Shown in pieces: positions 9,375 through 17,044 of a stretch of DNA of 64,000 bases. Below the pieces are notes generated by a model that saw only the letters and a list, made by a program, of their open reading frames with translations, ran no database searches and was not told the DNA's origin. Position 1 is the stretch's first letter. Every line of letters starts with the position of its first letter. The DNA lies in NCBI RefSeq assembly GCF_902459585.1, contig NZ_CABPSC010000014.1, positions 1 to 64,000 on the forward strand, in the 5' to 3' direction. The stretch comes from Pandoraea nosoerga (GTDB lineage Bacteria > Pseudomonadota > Gammaproteobacteria > Burkholderiales > Burkholderiaceae). A program made the translations under genes and the position numbers.

Positions 9375-9859
9375 CGTAACGGGCTCCCGGCCACTGCAGC
9401 GATGGCGCGAGGCCCGCGCATGCGCGAGCCTGCGTCGGCCCGTCGGGCGTCTGCCTGAGTGCAGCGGGCGAGAGGCGCTGTCGCCGAAGCCCGTGCCACG
9501 TGCATCCCCATTGCGCGTGAAGTCATGTGCAGCGATACGTGTAGTCGGTGCGTCGCGGTCGTGGCCGCGCGCTGTGAAGACAGCCTCCGATGTACCGCGC
9601 AGCGTCGCGGCATGCGTGGCCCCATCTGGCGCTATTGGCGGCGATTCTAGCGTATGCGCCGCCAGCGAGTCACCGCATGCCGGCCGTGCGTGCGCGGAAT
9701 TCACAATTCGCGTTTCCGCAAGGCATACGGCATGGCCTGCCTGCTTAACGGCATATCGGCGCAGAACTTTAGCGATTCTGTCGTTATTTTTCGTCAACGC
9801 ACTGGTCGTGCCCGACAAGGCGACGCGGGAACCCGGCGCCGCCCCAATGGAGCGCGCTC
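9375..9859. other. intergenic stretch between the hypothetical gene and egtD
   Basis: This 485-bp stretch contains the 5' region of the leftward hypothetical gene and the 3' flank of egtD. The part from about 9690 to 9800 is AT-richer. No gene, convincing terminator hairpin or repeat was seen. Confidence 0.4.
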
Positions 9860-10861
9860 TCAGGGGGCCTCGACGCTTGCCGCGGGACGCAGCAGATAGA
9901 CGGCGAACCGCTCGCGGGTGTCGAGCCAGACGCGTTCGATGTCCCAGCCCGCGGCGCTGGCCAGCGCCCGGAACTCGGCCTGCCCGTACTTGTAGGAGTT
10001 CTCGGTGTGGATGGATTCGCCGGCGGCGAACGCGAAGCGGCGGCCCAGCACGCTCGCCTCGCACGGGCGCTGCGCGACCAGATGCATCTCGATGCGGCTC
10101 GCCTTGGCATTGAAGCGCGCTTCGTGCCGGAAGGCGTCGAGCGGCAGATTGCCGTCGAGCTCGCGGTTGATGCGGGCGAGCACGTTCAGGTCGAACTCGG
10201 CGGTCACGCCCCGAGCATCGTCATAGGCGGGCAGCAGCACGGCCGGATCCTTGCAGGCGTCGACGCCTACCACCATTCGACGGCGCGCACCGAGCATCTT
10301 GGCCACGTGCGCGAGGAAGGCGGCCGCTTGCGCCGGCGCGAAGTTGCCGATCGTCGAGCCGGGGAAGAAGCCCAGGCGCGGGCCATGTGCGGTGGCTTCA
10401 TCCTGCAGTTGGGGCGGCAGCCGGAACGGTCGCGTGAAGTCGGCGCGCACGGGCAGGATCGGAATGCCAGGGCAGCGGCGGGCCAGCGTGGCGACGGCGT
10501 CGTCGAGAAAATCGCCGGCGATATCCACCGGCACGTAGGCGCGCGGCGTGATGAGGGCGTCGAGCAGCAGCGGCGTCTTGCGGCTCGACCCGCTGCCGAA
10601 TTCGACGACGACGGCGTCCGGCCCGACCACGTCCGCAATGGCGGCGGCGCACTGAGCGAGCAGGGCGGTTTCGGTGCGCGTCTGGTAGTACTCGTCGAGT
10701 TCCGTGATGGCTTCGAACAGTTCGCTGCCGCGCCGGTCGTAGAGCCAGACACTCGGCAGCGACTTGGGCGTGTGGCCCAGACCGGCGAGCACGTCCGTGG
10801 CGAAGGCGTTCTCAGGCAGTGACGGGCAAACGAACGCGGTAGCTTGGGTAGCTTGCGACAT
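9860..10861 (-). CDS. egtD: L-histidine N-alpha-methyltransferase
   Basis: A 333-residue SAM-dependent enzyme that trimethylates histidine to hercynine, the first step of ergothioneine synthesis. It has the family opening 'LPSVWLYDRRGSELFEAITELDEYYQTRTE' (about 35-64), the SAM loop 'VVEFGSGSSRKT' (85-96), 'PVDIAGDFLDDA', and 'GFFPGSTIGNF', which is characteristic of EgtD. Its ATG overlaps the TGA of egtB by one base (TGATG), so the two are coupled. Confidence 0.95.
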   Translation of the reverse strand: MSQATQATAFVCPSLPENAFATDVLAGLGHTPKSLPSVWLYDRRGSELFEAITELDEYYQTRTETALLAQCAAAIADVVGPDAVVVEFGSGSSRKTPLLLDALITPRAYVPVDIAGDFLDDAVATLARRCPGIPILPVRADFTRPFRLPPQLQDEATAHGPRLGFFPGSTIGNFAPAQAAAFLAHVAKMLGARRRMVVGVDACKDPAVLLPAYDDARGVTAEFDLNVLARINRELDGNLPLDAFRHEARFNAKASRIEMHLVAQRPCEASVLGRRFAFAAGESIHTENSYKYGQAEFRALASAAGWDIERVWLDTRERFAVYLLRPAASVEAP

Positions 10862-12222
10862 CAGCGATCCTCCGCGAGCCTCAGGCCGCAGAATTGCCAG
10901 CGCTGATGCGGGTAGAAGAAATTGCGATACGTGGCGCGCGCGTGACCGGGCGGCGTGGCGAGCGAGCCGCCGCGCAGCACGAACTGGCCGCACATGAATT
11001 TGCCGTTGTATTCGCCGACGGCCCCCGCTGCCGTCCGAAACCCCGGATAGGCGACATATGGACTCGCCGTCCATTGCCATACCGGGCCGAAGCACTGCTG
11101 CATCCGTGAGGTGGGCGACGCCGGCGACGATGCCGACGCGTCATCCACGGCGATTGCCGCAGCCATCGCCGATCTCGCCGCGACTTCCCACTCCTGCTCT
11201 GTCGGCAGCCGCTTGCCCGCCCAGCGCGCGAACGCGTCGGCCTCGAAATAGCTCACGTGCTGCACCGGCGCGTTGTCGTCAACGGGCTGCATGCCGGCGA
11301 GCGTCATCGATTGCCATTGGCCGTCGTGCAGTTCCCAGTAGAGCGGATGTGCCCAACCTTCACGTTGCACTGTCGCCCACCCGTCCGAGAGCCAGAGGCC
11401 CGCCATGCGGTAGCCGCCGTCTTCGATGAATGCGCGCCATTCGCCGTTGGTCACCACGCGCGACGCGATCGCAAACGGCCGCAGCAGCACGTCGTGCGCG
11501 GGTGTCTCGCAGTCGAACGCGAAAGTGTCCCCCGAATGCCCGATGCGATGCTGCCCCCCGTCGTGAGCGATCCACTGCAACGGGCCGGCGTCGTGCACCG
11601 GAACGGAGGGCGGGCGATGGGCGGGACGCAGCGGGTTCTGCGCGAACAGGTGCAGCAGGTCGGTGTGCATGAGCTCCTGATGCTGCTCCTCGTGATGGAG
11701 GCCAAGCGTGACGAGCGCGGCGACCTCGCGCGGCAGGTCCGCGTGCAGGAACCTCTCGTGCATGGCCGCGTCGACGTGATTGCGATAGCGCAGCACTTCG
11801 TCGAGCGTCGGGCGCGTGAGCAGGCCGCGTTGCGGACGCGGGTGGCGCGGGCCGGCGGCTTCGTAGTAGGAGTTGAAGAGGTAGGCGAAGCGCGCGTCGT
11901 AGGGGCGGTAGCGCTTGCCGAAGCGCGCAGCCGACTCGCTGAGCAGGAACGTCTCGAAGAACCACGTCGTGTGAGCGAGATGCCACTTGACGGGACTGGC
12001 GTCGGGCATCGACTGCACGGTGGCGTCGGCGTCCGAGAGACCCTGGGCAAAGGCGACCGACGCGGCGCGCACGGCGTCGTAGCGCTCGGCTAGCGTCCCC
12101 GTGCGGCTCGTGTCGCCGTGTGGCGCGACGCGGGGCATGCCGAGCGCGGCGCGTGCAAGGGAATCATTGAGGGAGGTGCCGGAGGGCGCCTCGGCTTGCG
12201 ACGTACAACAGGGGAGGGTCAT
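10861..12222 (-). CDS. egtB: ergothioneine biosynthesis sulfoxide synthase
   Basis: A 453-residue non-haem iron enzyme that joins hercynine to a thiol donor in the presence of oxygen. An N-terminal DinB-like helical domain supplies the iron ligands: a His in 'WHLAHTTWFFETFLL' (about 81) and the HX3HXE motif 'HEEQHQE' (177-183). The C-terminal FGE-sulfatase-type domain includes 'VTNGEWRAFIEDGGY', 'RLPTEQEWEVAAR', 'WQWTASPYVAYPGF' and 'QFVLRGGSLATPP'. Neither egtA (gamma-glutamylcysteine ligase) nor egtC (amidohydrolase) is adjacent, so this may be a type using cysteine directly, or those genes lie elsewhere. The start at the ATG at 12222 has only a weak ribosome site. Confidence 0.93.
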   Translation of the reverse strand: MTLPCCTSQAEAPSGTSLNDSLARAALGMPRVAPHGDTSRTGTLAERYDAVRAASVAFAQGLSDADATVQSMPDASPVKWHLAHTTWFFETFLLSESAARFGKRYRPYDARFAYLFNSYYEAAGPRHPRPQRGLLTRPTLDEVLRYRNHVDAAMHERFLHADLPREVAALVTLGLHHEEQHQELMHTDLLHLFAQNPLRPAHRPPSVPVHDAGPLQWIAHDGGQHRIGHSGDTFAFDCETPAHDVLLRPFAIASRVVTNGEWRAFIEDGGYRMAGLWLSDGWATVQREGWAHPLYWELHDGQWQSMTLAGMQPVDDNAPVQHVSYFEADAFARWAGKRLPTEQEWEVAARSAMAAAIAVDDASASSPASPTSRMQQCFGPVWQWTASPYVAYPGFRTAAGAVGEYNGKFMCGQFVLRGGSLATPPGHARATYRNFFYPHQRWQFCGLRLAEDR

Positions 12223-12404
12223 GGGACACACCGTGTTGTGAAACGTGCTGCCTATTGTAGACCCGTTGCTCCGCGGGTGTGTGACGGTTCGTAACGAGAC
12301 TTGCCAGCCACGTGCGGGCGGCCAAGGGCGGCCACGGGCGGCCGGCGAGCGGTCGGGGAGGCGTTGACGCCGGCCGGCAGGCCGGCGCATCGATGCATCG
12401 CGCC

Positions 12405-12929
12405 TTACATCAGCCAGCCCGTCAGGCCGAGCAGACTGCCGCCTGCGACGAGCCACAGCGGATTCCAGCGCGTGCGCAACGTGATGACGATGGCCGCGAT
12501 TGTGACGAGTCCGCGCGCGACGTTGACGTCGACTTCGCGCGCGAGCACGGCGCTGCTCGCGGCCAGCAAACCGACGGTGATGGGGGCGAGGCCCGCGCGC
12601 ACGGCGCGCACCCATCGCGAGCGCTCGTGCCGGTCGACCCAGCCCCCGACGAGATAGGCGAGCAGTGAGCTCGGCGCGCATTTGGCGAGCGTGGCGCTAA
12701 GCGCGCCGGGCAGTCCCGCCGCCTGCAGGCCGATCAGCGTGACGGCCATGCCGTTCGGGCCGGGAGCGGCCTGTGCGAGCGAGAAGAACGTGACGAACTG
12801 GGCATCGGTGATCCAGTGGCGCGTTTCCACTGCATAGCGGTGGATATCGGCAAGCGTGACGTTGGTGCCGCCGACGGCCAGCAGCGACCAGAGCGAGCCG
12901 TGCAGGAACAGGTCGATGAGTGTGTTCAT
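12405..12929 (-). CDS. chromate transporter, short-chain CHR subunit 2
   Basis: A 174-residue inner-membrane protein with 'LFLHGSLWSLLAVGGTNVTLADIHRYAVETRHWITDAQF' and the family signature 'LAQAAPGPNGMAVTLIGLQAAGLPGA' (about 51-76). It is one half of the two-gene (short-chain) version of CHR chromate:sulfate-family transporters. The partner half lies 88 bp upstream on the same strand. Short CHR pairs act together; chromate efflux is the known role, though many homologues are uncharacterised. Confidence 0.85.
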   Translation of the reverse strand: MNTLIDLFLHGSLWSLLAVGGTNVTLADIHRYAVETRHWITDAQFVTFFSLAQAAPGPNGMAVTLIGLQAAGLPGALSATLAKCAPSSLLAYLVGGWVDRHERSRWVRAVRAGLAPITVGLLAASSAVLAREVDVNVARGLVTIAAIVITLRTRWNPLWLVAGGSLLGLTGWLM

Positions 12930-13017
12930 GAGACGCGGTGTGGGCGATGGCGGTCCGGCGATGTCGGATTGGCGCGGCCGGGTTGGCGGTGTCGGATGGG
13001 GGGGCGGATGGACGCTC

Positions 13018-13620
13018 TCAGCAGGGCGGTGTGGCGGCGTCGCGGCGCTGCGACCGGTACGCGGTCACGACGGCACACGGGCCGAGCACGGCCAGCACGA
13101 GCAGCAGCGGCAAACCGAGCAGGAAACTGGCGATGAAGGTGGCCGCCGCGAAGGTCAGCGTGCTCCAATGCCGCTGCAATCCTGCGAGCAAGCGCACGGC
13201 CGTGGCGATCACGAGGCCGGTGGCGGCGGGCATCAGCCCCGAGAGCAGGTGCTGGACCAGCGGCGTTTGTCCCCATTGCGCGTAGGCGAAGCCGATCAGA
13301 ATGATGACGATGGTCGGGCAGAAGTACAGTCCTGCGACAGCAGCCGCGGCGCCGCGCGGGCCGCGAAAGCGCCGGCCGAGGACGGTGGCGATATTGGCGA
13401 CGTTGGGGCCGGGCAGGAGTTGCGCGAGCGGGAGGAGTTCGGCGAATTCGCGGTCGCTGAGCCAGCGGCGCTGGTCGACGACCATGCGCCGGGCCCTTGG
13501 GAGGACGCCGCCGAAGCCGGTGGCTCCGACCGAGCCGAAGGCTACGGCCAGTTCCCAGCAGGACGGGCGATGTGCGGTGGCGTTGTTGTCAGAGGTGTCT
13601 GATGTGGCGAGTTGCGTCAC
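13018..13620 (-). CDS. chromate transporter, short-chain CHR subunit 1
   Basis: A 200-residue CHR-domain membrane protein with 'WELAVAFGSVGATGFGGVLPRARRMVVDQRRWLSDREFAELLPLAQLLPGPNVANIATVLG', the N-terminal half signature with the conserved Pro-Gly-Pro. The start is taken as the GTG at 13620 because it overlaps the TGA of the preceding small gene (GTGA), indicating coupling. An upstream in-frame extension would run antisense to nothing plausible and is Arg-rich noise. It forms an operon with the 174-residue half. Confidence 0.85.
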   Translation of the reverse strand: MTQLATSDTSDNNATAHRPSCWELAVAFGSVGATGFGGVLPRARRMVVDQRRWLSDREFAELLPLAQLLPGPNVANIATVLGRRFRGPRGAAAAVAGLYFCPTIVIILIGFAYAQWGQTPLVQHLLSGLMPAATGLVIATAVRLLAGLQRHWSTLTFAAATFIASFLLGLPLLLVLAVLGPCAVVTAYRSQRRDAATPPC

Positions 13621-13856
13621 GATTGTCCGTTGCCGATCGAGCCATGAATTTCGTGTTCGAGACGCACGACTTCCTGAGCGACGAGCGCAATGGCGTTCCG
13701 GATTTCCATGAGCGCGACGTAGAGGGCCTGCGCGTTTTGCGGGGATTGCTGGGCGACATCGCGCGCGGCGGTTTCGATGGCGTCGAGCGACAGGGCGATG
13801 CGGTCGAGATTCTCCAGCATGGGATCGATCTCCATTGACGCGCACGGAGCGTGCAT
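13617..13856 (-). CDS. small acidic helical protein preceding the chromate transporter
   Basis: A protein of up to 79 residues with heptad-like hydrophobic spacing ('MLENLDRIALSLDAIETAARDVAQQ ... LYVALMEIRNAIALVAQEVVRLEHEI'), suggesting a helical hairpin or coiled coil. Its stop overlaps the GTG start of the first chr gene. The true start is uncertain: Met codons at 13856, 13835 and 13820 are all possible and none has a strong ribosome site. The family is not recognised. Its position suggests a small accessory or sensor peptide of the transporter, but this is only context. Confidence 0.6.
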   Translation of the reverse strand: MHAPCASMEIDPMLENLDRIALSLDAIETAARDVAQQSPQNAQALYVALMEIRNAIALVAQEVVRLEHEIHGSIGNGQS

Positions 13857-13873
13857 ACGCCCATGATACCCAA

Positions 13874-13903
13874 CTGACGTATCCCGGTGGGGGATGTTAG
13901 AAT
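13874..13903 (+). promoter_or_regulatory. tRNA-Leu promoter
   Basis: CTGACG and TAGAAT are separated by 18 bp, and the -10 box ends 10 bp before the mature 5' end of the tRNA. This is a good sigma-70 layout. Confidence 0.55.
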
Positions 13904-13913
13904 GCGTGCCCTT

Positions 13914-13995
13914 GCCGGGGTGATGAAATTGGTAAACATAGCGGACTTAAAATCCGCCGCCTTCGGGCTTGCCGGTTCAAGTCCGGTCCCCGGCA
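13914..13995 (+). tRNA. tRNA-Leu (UAA)
   Basis: A complete type II cloverleaf: acceptor GCCGGGG pairs with CCCCGGC, the anticodon stem CGGAC/ATCCG encloses a TTAAA-containing loop with anticodon TAA, a long variable arm carries 'CCGCCTTCGGGC', and the T arm has GTTCAAG. The CCA is not encoded. It is the boundary of the accessory region to its right: its last bases recur at 15758 and, degenerately, at 16864. Confidence 0.95.
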
Positions 13996-14075
13996 CGCCT
14001 ACTCCAATTTTGATGCAGTTTGAAGGGCCTTTTTTGAAAGGCTGAAGTCGGCCAGAAGCGGTCGTTCGACATCGC
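13985..14075 (+). repeat. direct repeat A copy 1, including the tRNA-Leu 3' end (attL-like)
   Basis: The final bases of the tRNA plus about 75 bp of downstream sequence ('gatgcagtttgaaggg ... ggctgaagtcggcc.gaagcggtc') recur in slightly diverged form at 16864-16948. The 17-base core ggtccccggcacgccta (13985-14001) also recurs exactly at 15758-15774. This is the pattern left by site-specific integration at a tRNA 3' end. Confidence 0.65.
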
Positions 14076-14128
14076 TGGCTGGATCGCTGACAATCCAGCG
14101 TCTCCACATTTTGCAAGGCTTTCGATTA

Positions 14129-14575
14129 ATGAGTTCGACTTGCCCGTTCCGGGCGATTACAGATCGCTCATTGTTGGAAGGTACCGCCTATGTAGAAGTC
14201 ATGGCAGGCGCCTATACAGGTCGATGCTGGAACGACGGTTCACTGTTCTTTGAGGAAGAGGTATTTGGGTATATCGAACCGACGATCGCGAAGTACAAGT
14301 CAAGTTTCGATCACTACGCTTTTACGCAAATCAGCATGCCCGACTGGGAGAAGATTCTCAAAGCCCTCACGGACATCCGAAGTGGGCTGGAAGGCGAGAC
14401 ATTCAGACCGGCCATGCTCGAGCGGATCGGCTTCCTCTTCGCCGATTCAAAAACAAGATTTATTGAGAACCTAGGCACAAATTGTGTCGCCCTCGGCTCG
14501 ATGATTTCGCAGATTGAGGCGTGGACCAGTGGCAATCAGTTCGGGCATGACTGTGTCACGATTCTCGGCCTGTAG
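14129..14575 (+). CDS. hypothetical protein, immunity-like size, in the tRNA-adjacent islet
   Basis: A 148-residue acidic cytosolic protein with 'AYVEVMAGAYTGRCWNDGSLFFEEEVFGYIEPTI', 'ISMPDWEKILKALTDI' and 'FRPAMLERIGFLFADSKTRFIENL'. Its size, acidity and lower GC resemble orphan immunity or accessory-island proteins, but no family is recognised. The ATG was chosen over an in-frame TTG 18 bp earlier. No toxin-like partner is adjacent. Confidence 0.55.
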   Translation: MSSTCPFRAITDRSLLEGTAYVEVMAGAYTGRCWNDGSLFFEEEVFGYIEPTIAKYKSSFDHYAFTQISMPDWEKILKALTDIRSGLEGETFRPAMLERIGFLFADSKTRFIENLGTNCVALGSMISQIEAWTSGNQFGHDCVTILGL

Positions 14576-15060
14576 TTCCCCTGTAGCTGCCTGAACGTCA
14601 TCGCCTTCATTCGTTCGACGCACAACAAGCGGGCGGCTATAGCCACGCATCTGTCGGTAGTCGACCAAAACCGGTCACTGGACAGTACAACAAGCCGACC
14701 GCTCGAAGGCCGCGACTATAGCTAGCAACGAACAATCGTGCTCCATGCCCTGTGAGCCACAATGAATACCGTCCAACAGCACCTCGCTAACTGGAAGCAC
14801 GCGCTCGTAACATTGCCAATCATACGCAATATGAACTGACCGTCACCGGTTGAATCCACATCCAAACCCGGATGCTCTTGGTATATCATTGCTACGCTTC
14901 GATTCCCGGTGTCGATTCCGCTTCAGTGAATCGGGAGCAAGATCACTAAGTTGCGCCGTTTAAATTGGTTAAATCATTCAGACAAGCCTGGGCCGGGACA
15001 ATTTTTATTGCACGTCTCAGCATCGGTTTCGATAACAATTCATAAAAGAAGCGGGGAACA
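14576..15060. other. gene-free accessory DNA
   Basis: This 485-bp stretch of lower GC than the rest of the window has stop codons in all frames. It contains a stretch reading 'gtagtcgaccaaaaccggtcactgg' and 'caagccgaccgctcgaaggc', of the kind of decayed intergenic repeat common in proteobacterial islands. No gene can be supported. Confidence 0.45.
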
Positions 15061-15516
15061 ATGAGCGCATTTTTGAGAGGGGCGCGAATAAGAGCTGTTG
15101 GGGTTGCCTTACTTTGCGGTGTTCTAGTGGGCTGTGCGACGTACGAGCCGCCTAAGGACGGAGATACCGCAACAATCGCTTTTACCGGCGGCGCCAGGTA
15201 CGCGTACATCGATACCGCTTCACACGCAGGGAGATCTTGCAGTGCGGTACCCCAGGCCAGAGGGGAAAACTGGCAGAACCAAATTCTCCCTGCAGGTCGA
15301 CAGGTCTGGATTCGGCAAGGGATTGACACCACTGGGCTTGCGTACGGCGTGTCCTGCGGCTTCACGTATTCGTTCATTCCTGAGAAGGGTGCCGAGTACG
15401 TCGCTGAATACTCCTTTGACATGAAGAGGTGTTCTCTCCACCTATCGCAACAGCTTTCCTCCGGAGCTCGTGTCGCTGTGCCGACTTATAAACGTGAGTC
15501 TGGATACTGCTGGTAG
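15061..15516 (+). CDS. putative lipoprotein
   Basis: A 151-residue protein with a lipoprotein signal: basic N-terminus, hydrophobic core 'AVGVALLCGVLVGC' with the lipobox Leu-Val-Gly-Cys, and Cys25 as the lipidated residue. The remaining approximately 125 residues are beta-rich ('TATIAFTGGARYAYIDT', 'GAEYVAEYSFDMKRCSLHLSQQL') with four further Cys that could form disulfides. It has a GGGGAA ribosome site. The family is not recognised. It lies in the lower-GC islet between copies of the tRNA-Leu 3' end, suggesting acquired DNA. Confidence 0.7.
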   Translation: MSAFLRGARIRAVGVALLCGVLVGCATYEPPKDGDTATIAFTGGARYAYIDTASHAGRSCSAVPQARGENWQNQILPAGRQVWIRQGIDTTGLAYGVSCGFTYSFIPEKGAEYVAEYSFDMKRCSLHLSQQLSSGARVAVPTYKRESGYCW

Positions 15517-15952
15517 TGGGTGACATAAAACGGTCTCGGGATTGTGACCATCGGCTGCATACTCGCTTGTACCGACGGATCGGCACTGAGTGGAAGACAC
15601 TGCCGCAATGACTGCTTTTGGAAAATGTGAAAGACCGCTTCGGGTCGGAATCCGCCAGTCATGACGAAAAATTTTCCTCGGCGAGAACTCCAGCATCGGT
15701 GCACCAAACGTGCGCCGATTGACCATAGGTTATTGATATTACTGCTTATTGGATTCTGGTCCCCGGCACGCCTAGCCCGCCATATCTCGAGGGCTTGGGC
15801 TTCTCTCCTTGTCCGCATTCGGCCAGCCGCGGTTGATCAGGCGGCGAGATCAAGTTCGTTCACGCCGCCACACGAAGTGCGGGACGCCGCGTGCCTTTTC
15901 AGCGAAAATGGGGATCCTCGTACCATTACCGACTGATTCGATTGGGGGGAAA
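15517..15952. other. intergenic stretch with the att-like repeat
   Basis: This stretch lies between the lipoprotein and the SDR gene. Apart from repeat B and the tRNA-end copy nothing is recognisable; the open frames crossing it carry no ribosome sites. Confidence 0.4.
15609..15774 (+). repeat. direct repeat B copy 1, ending in an exact tRNA-Leu 3' end copy (att-like)
   Basis: About 100-150 bp, containing 'gtcggaatc', 'ggtgcaccaaacgtgc' and 'ggttattgat' and ending in the 17-base tRNA core ggtccccggcacgccta (15758-15774), are repeated with divergence at 16718-16879. The tRNA-end copy is the expected product of integration into tRNA-Leu. Confidence 0.65.
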
Positions 15953-16669
15953 GTGGCAGAGCAGCGAACCGCACTTGTAACTGGCGCAACGAAGGGGATT
16001 GGTCTAGCCCTGAGCAAGCATTTGCAGGAGACCGGATGGAGCGTCATCGGCGTGGCGCGCCATGCGGCGGAGGGCTTCCCCGGGCGGCTTTTTACGGCGG
16101 ATTTGGCCGATGTTCGGCAGACGGGCGAGGTAATGGCGCAAATCCTGGCGGCATCAAGAATTGATGCGGTGATCAATAATGCCGGTATTGCCCTTCCGCA
16201 AAAACTCGAATCTCTGGATCTGCCATCTCTTGAGGCCGTATTTGACTTGAACGTCCGGGCTGCGGTCCAAGTTACTCAGGCCTGCCTTCCCTCACTGAAA
16301 CAGTCGTCGGCGGGGCGCATCGTGAATGTATGCAGTCGCGCGATTCACGGTGCGCGTGACAGGACTTCATATGCTGCCGCAAAGAGCGCATTGGTCGGGG
16401 TCACGCGTACTTGGGCGCTCGAACTGGCGCCGCTAGGCATTACCGTCAACGCCGTGGCTCCCGGCCCCGTTGAAACGGAGCTTTTTCGTTTGACGCGCCC
16501 GGTTGGCGGAGACGAGGAAAAAAAGATTCTCGCTACCATTCCCATGGGGCGCTTGGGCAAGCCGGAAGAGGTGGCGTCCTTGATCTCATACCTCATCTCA
16601 GACGGCGCATCCTTCGTTACGGGTCAGGTAATTGGCGTAGACGGAGGCGGAAGTTTGGGGGGGCGCTAG
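15953..16669 (+). CDS. short-chain dehydrogenase/reductase (FabG-like)
   Basis: A 238-residue classical SDR. It has the Rossmann motif TGATKGIG (about 10-17), NNAG, and a catalytic Tyr-x-x-x-Lys in 'TSYAAAKSALVGVTRTWALELAPLGITVNAVAPGPVETELF'. The C-terminal 'ISYLISDGASFVTGQVIGVDGGGSLGG' is FabG-like. The usual active-site Ser position reads 'VCSRAIHG'. The start is taken as a GTG behind a G-rich ribosome site because it places the Rossmann fold right at the N-terminus as in the family; an upstream ATG at 15908 is possible. The substrate is unknown. It is the only gene of the second islet. Confidence 0.8.
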   Translation: MAEQRTALVTGATKGIGLALSKHLQETGWSVIGVARHAAEGFPGRLFTADLADVRQTGEVMAQILAASRIDAVINNAGIALPQKLESLDLPSLEAVFDLNVRAAVQVTQACLPSLKQSSAGRIVNVCSRAIHGARDRTSYAAAKSALVGVTRTWALELAPLGITVNAVAPGPVETELFRLTRPVGGDEEKKILATIPMGRLGKPEEVASLISYLISDGASFVTGQVIGVDGGGSLGGR

Positions 16670-16717
16670 GACACGGCCTCGTAGCCACAACTGACCGCTT
16701 GGGCAGGAAGCCTCGTT

Positions 16718-16948
16718 CTGCTCATGACAGTTTGGGAAGGTCTGCAATGCGTCGGAATCGGCCCTCCGCGACGATCCATTTCCCTCGGTGAAAACTTTCG
16801 CATTGGTGCACCAAACGTGCACCGATTGCGGGCGGTTATTGATCCAATTGGCTATAGGTTTCCTGTTCCCGACACGCCTCCTCCATTTGATGCAGTTCAA
16901 AGGGACTCCTATGAACGGCTGAAGTCGGCCGGAAGCGGTCCGTCGATG
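16718..16948 (+). repeat. direct repeats B' and A' around a degenerate tRNA-Leu end copy
   Basis: 16718-16879 repeats the sequence before 15774, and 16864-16948 repeats the sequence that follows the real tRNA (13985-14075). They meet at 'tgttcccgacacgcct' (16864-16879), which differs from the tRNA end by two bases. The order tRNA+A ... B+core ... B'+core'+A' is that of two small elements inserted in tandem at one site. Gene-free DNA from 16670 to 17044 is otherwise featureless. Confidence 0.6.
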
Positions 16949-17044
16949 TGATTGGGCATCTGCGTAGGACTTTAGTCCGATGCGCCCTGCGCCGCATTGA
17001 GGCACATTCTCCCCATCCGAAAAGAACAAGAGGGGACCTGGGGA

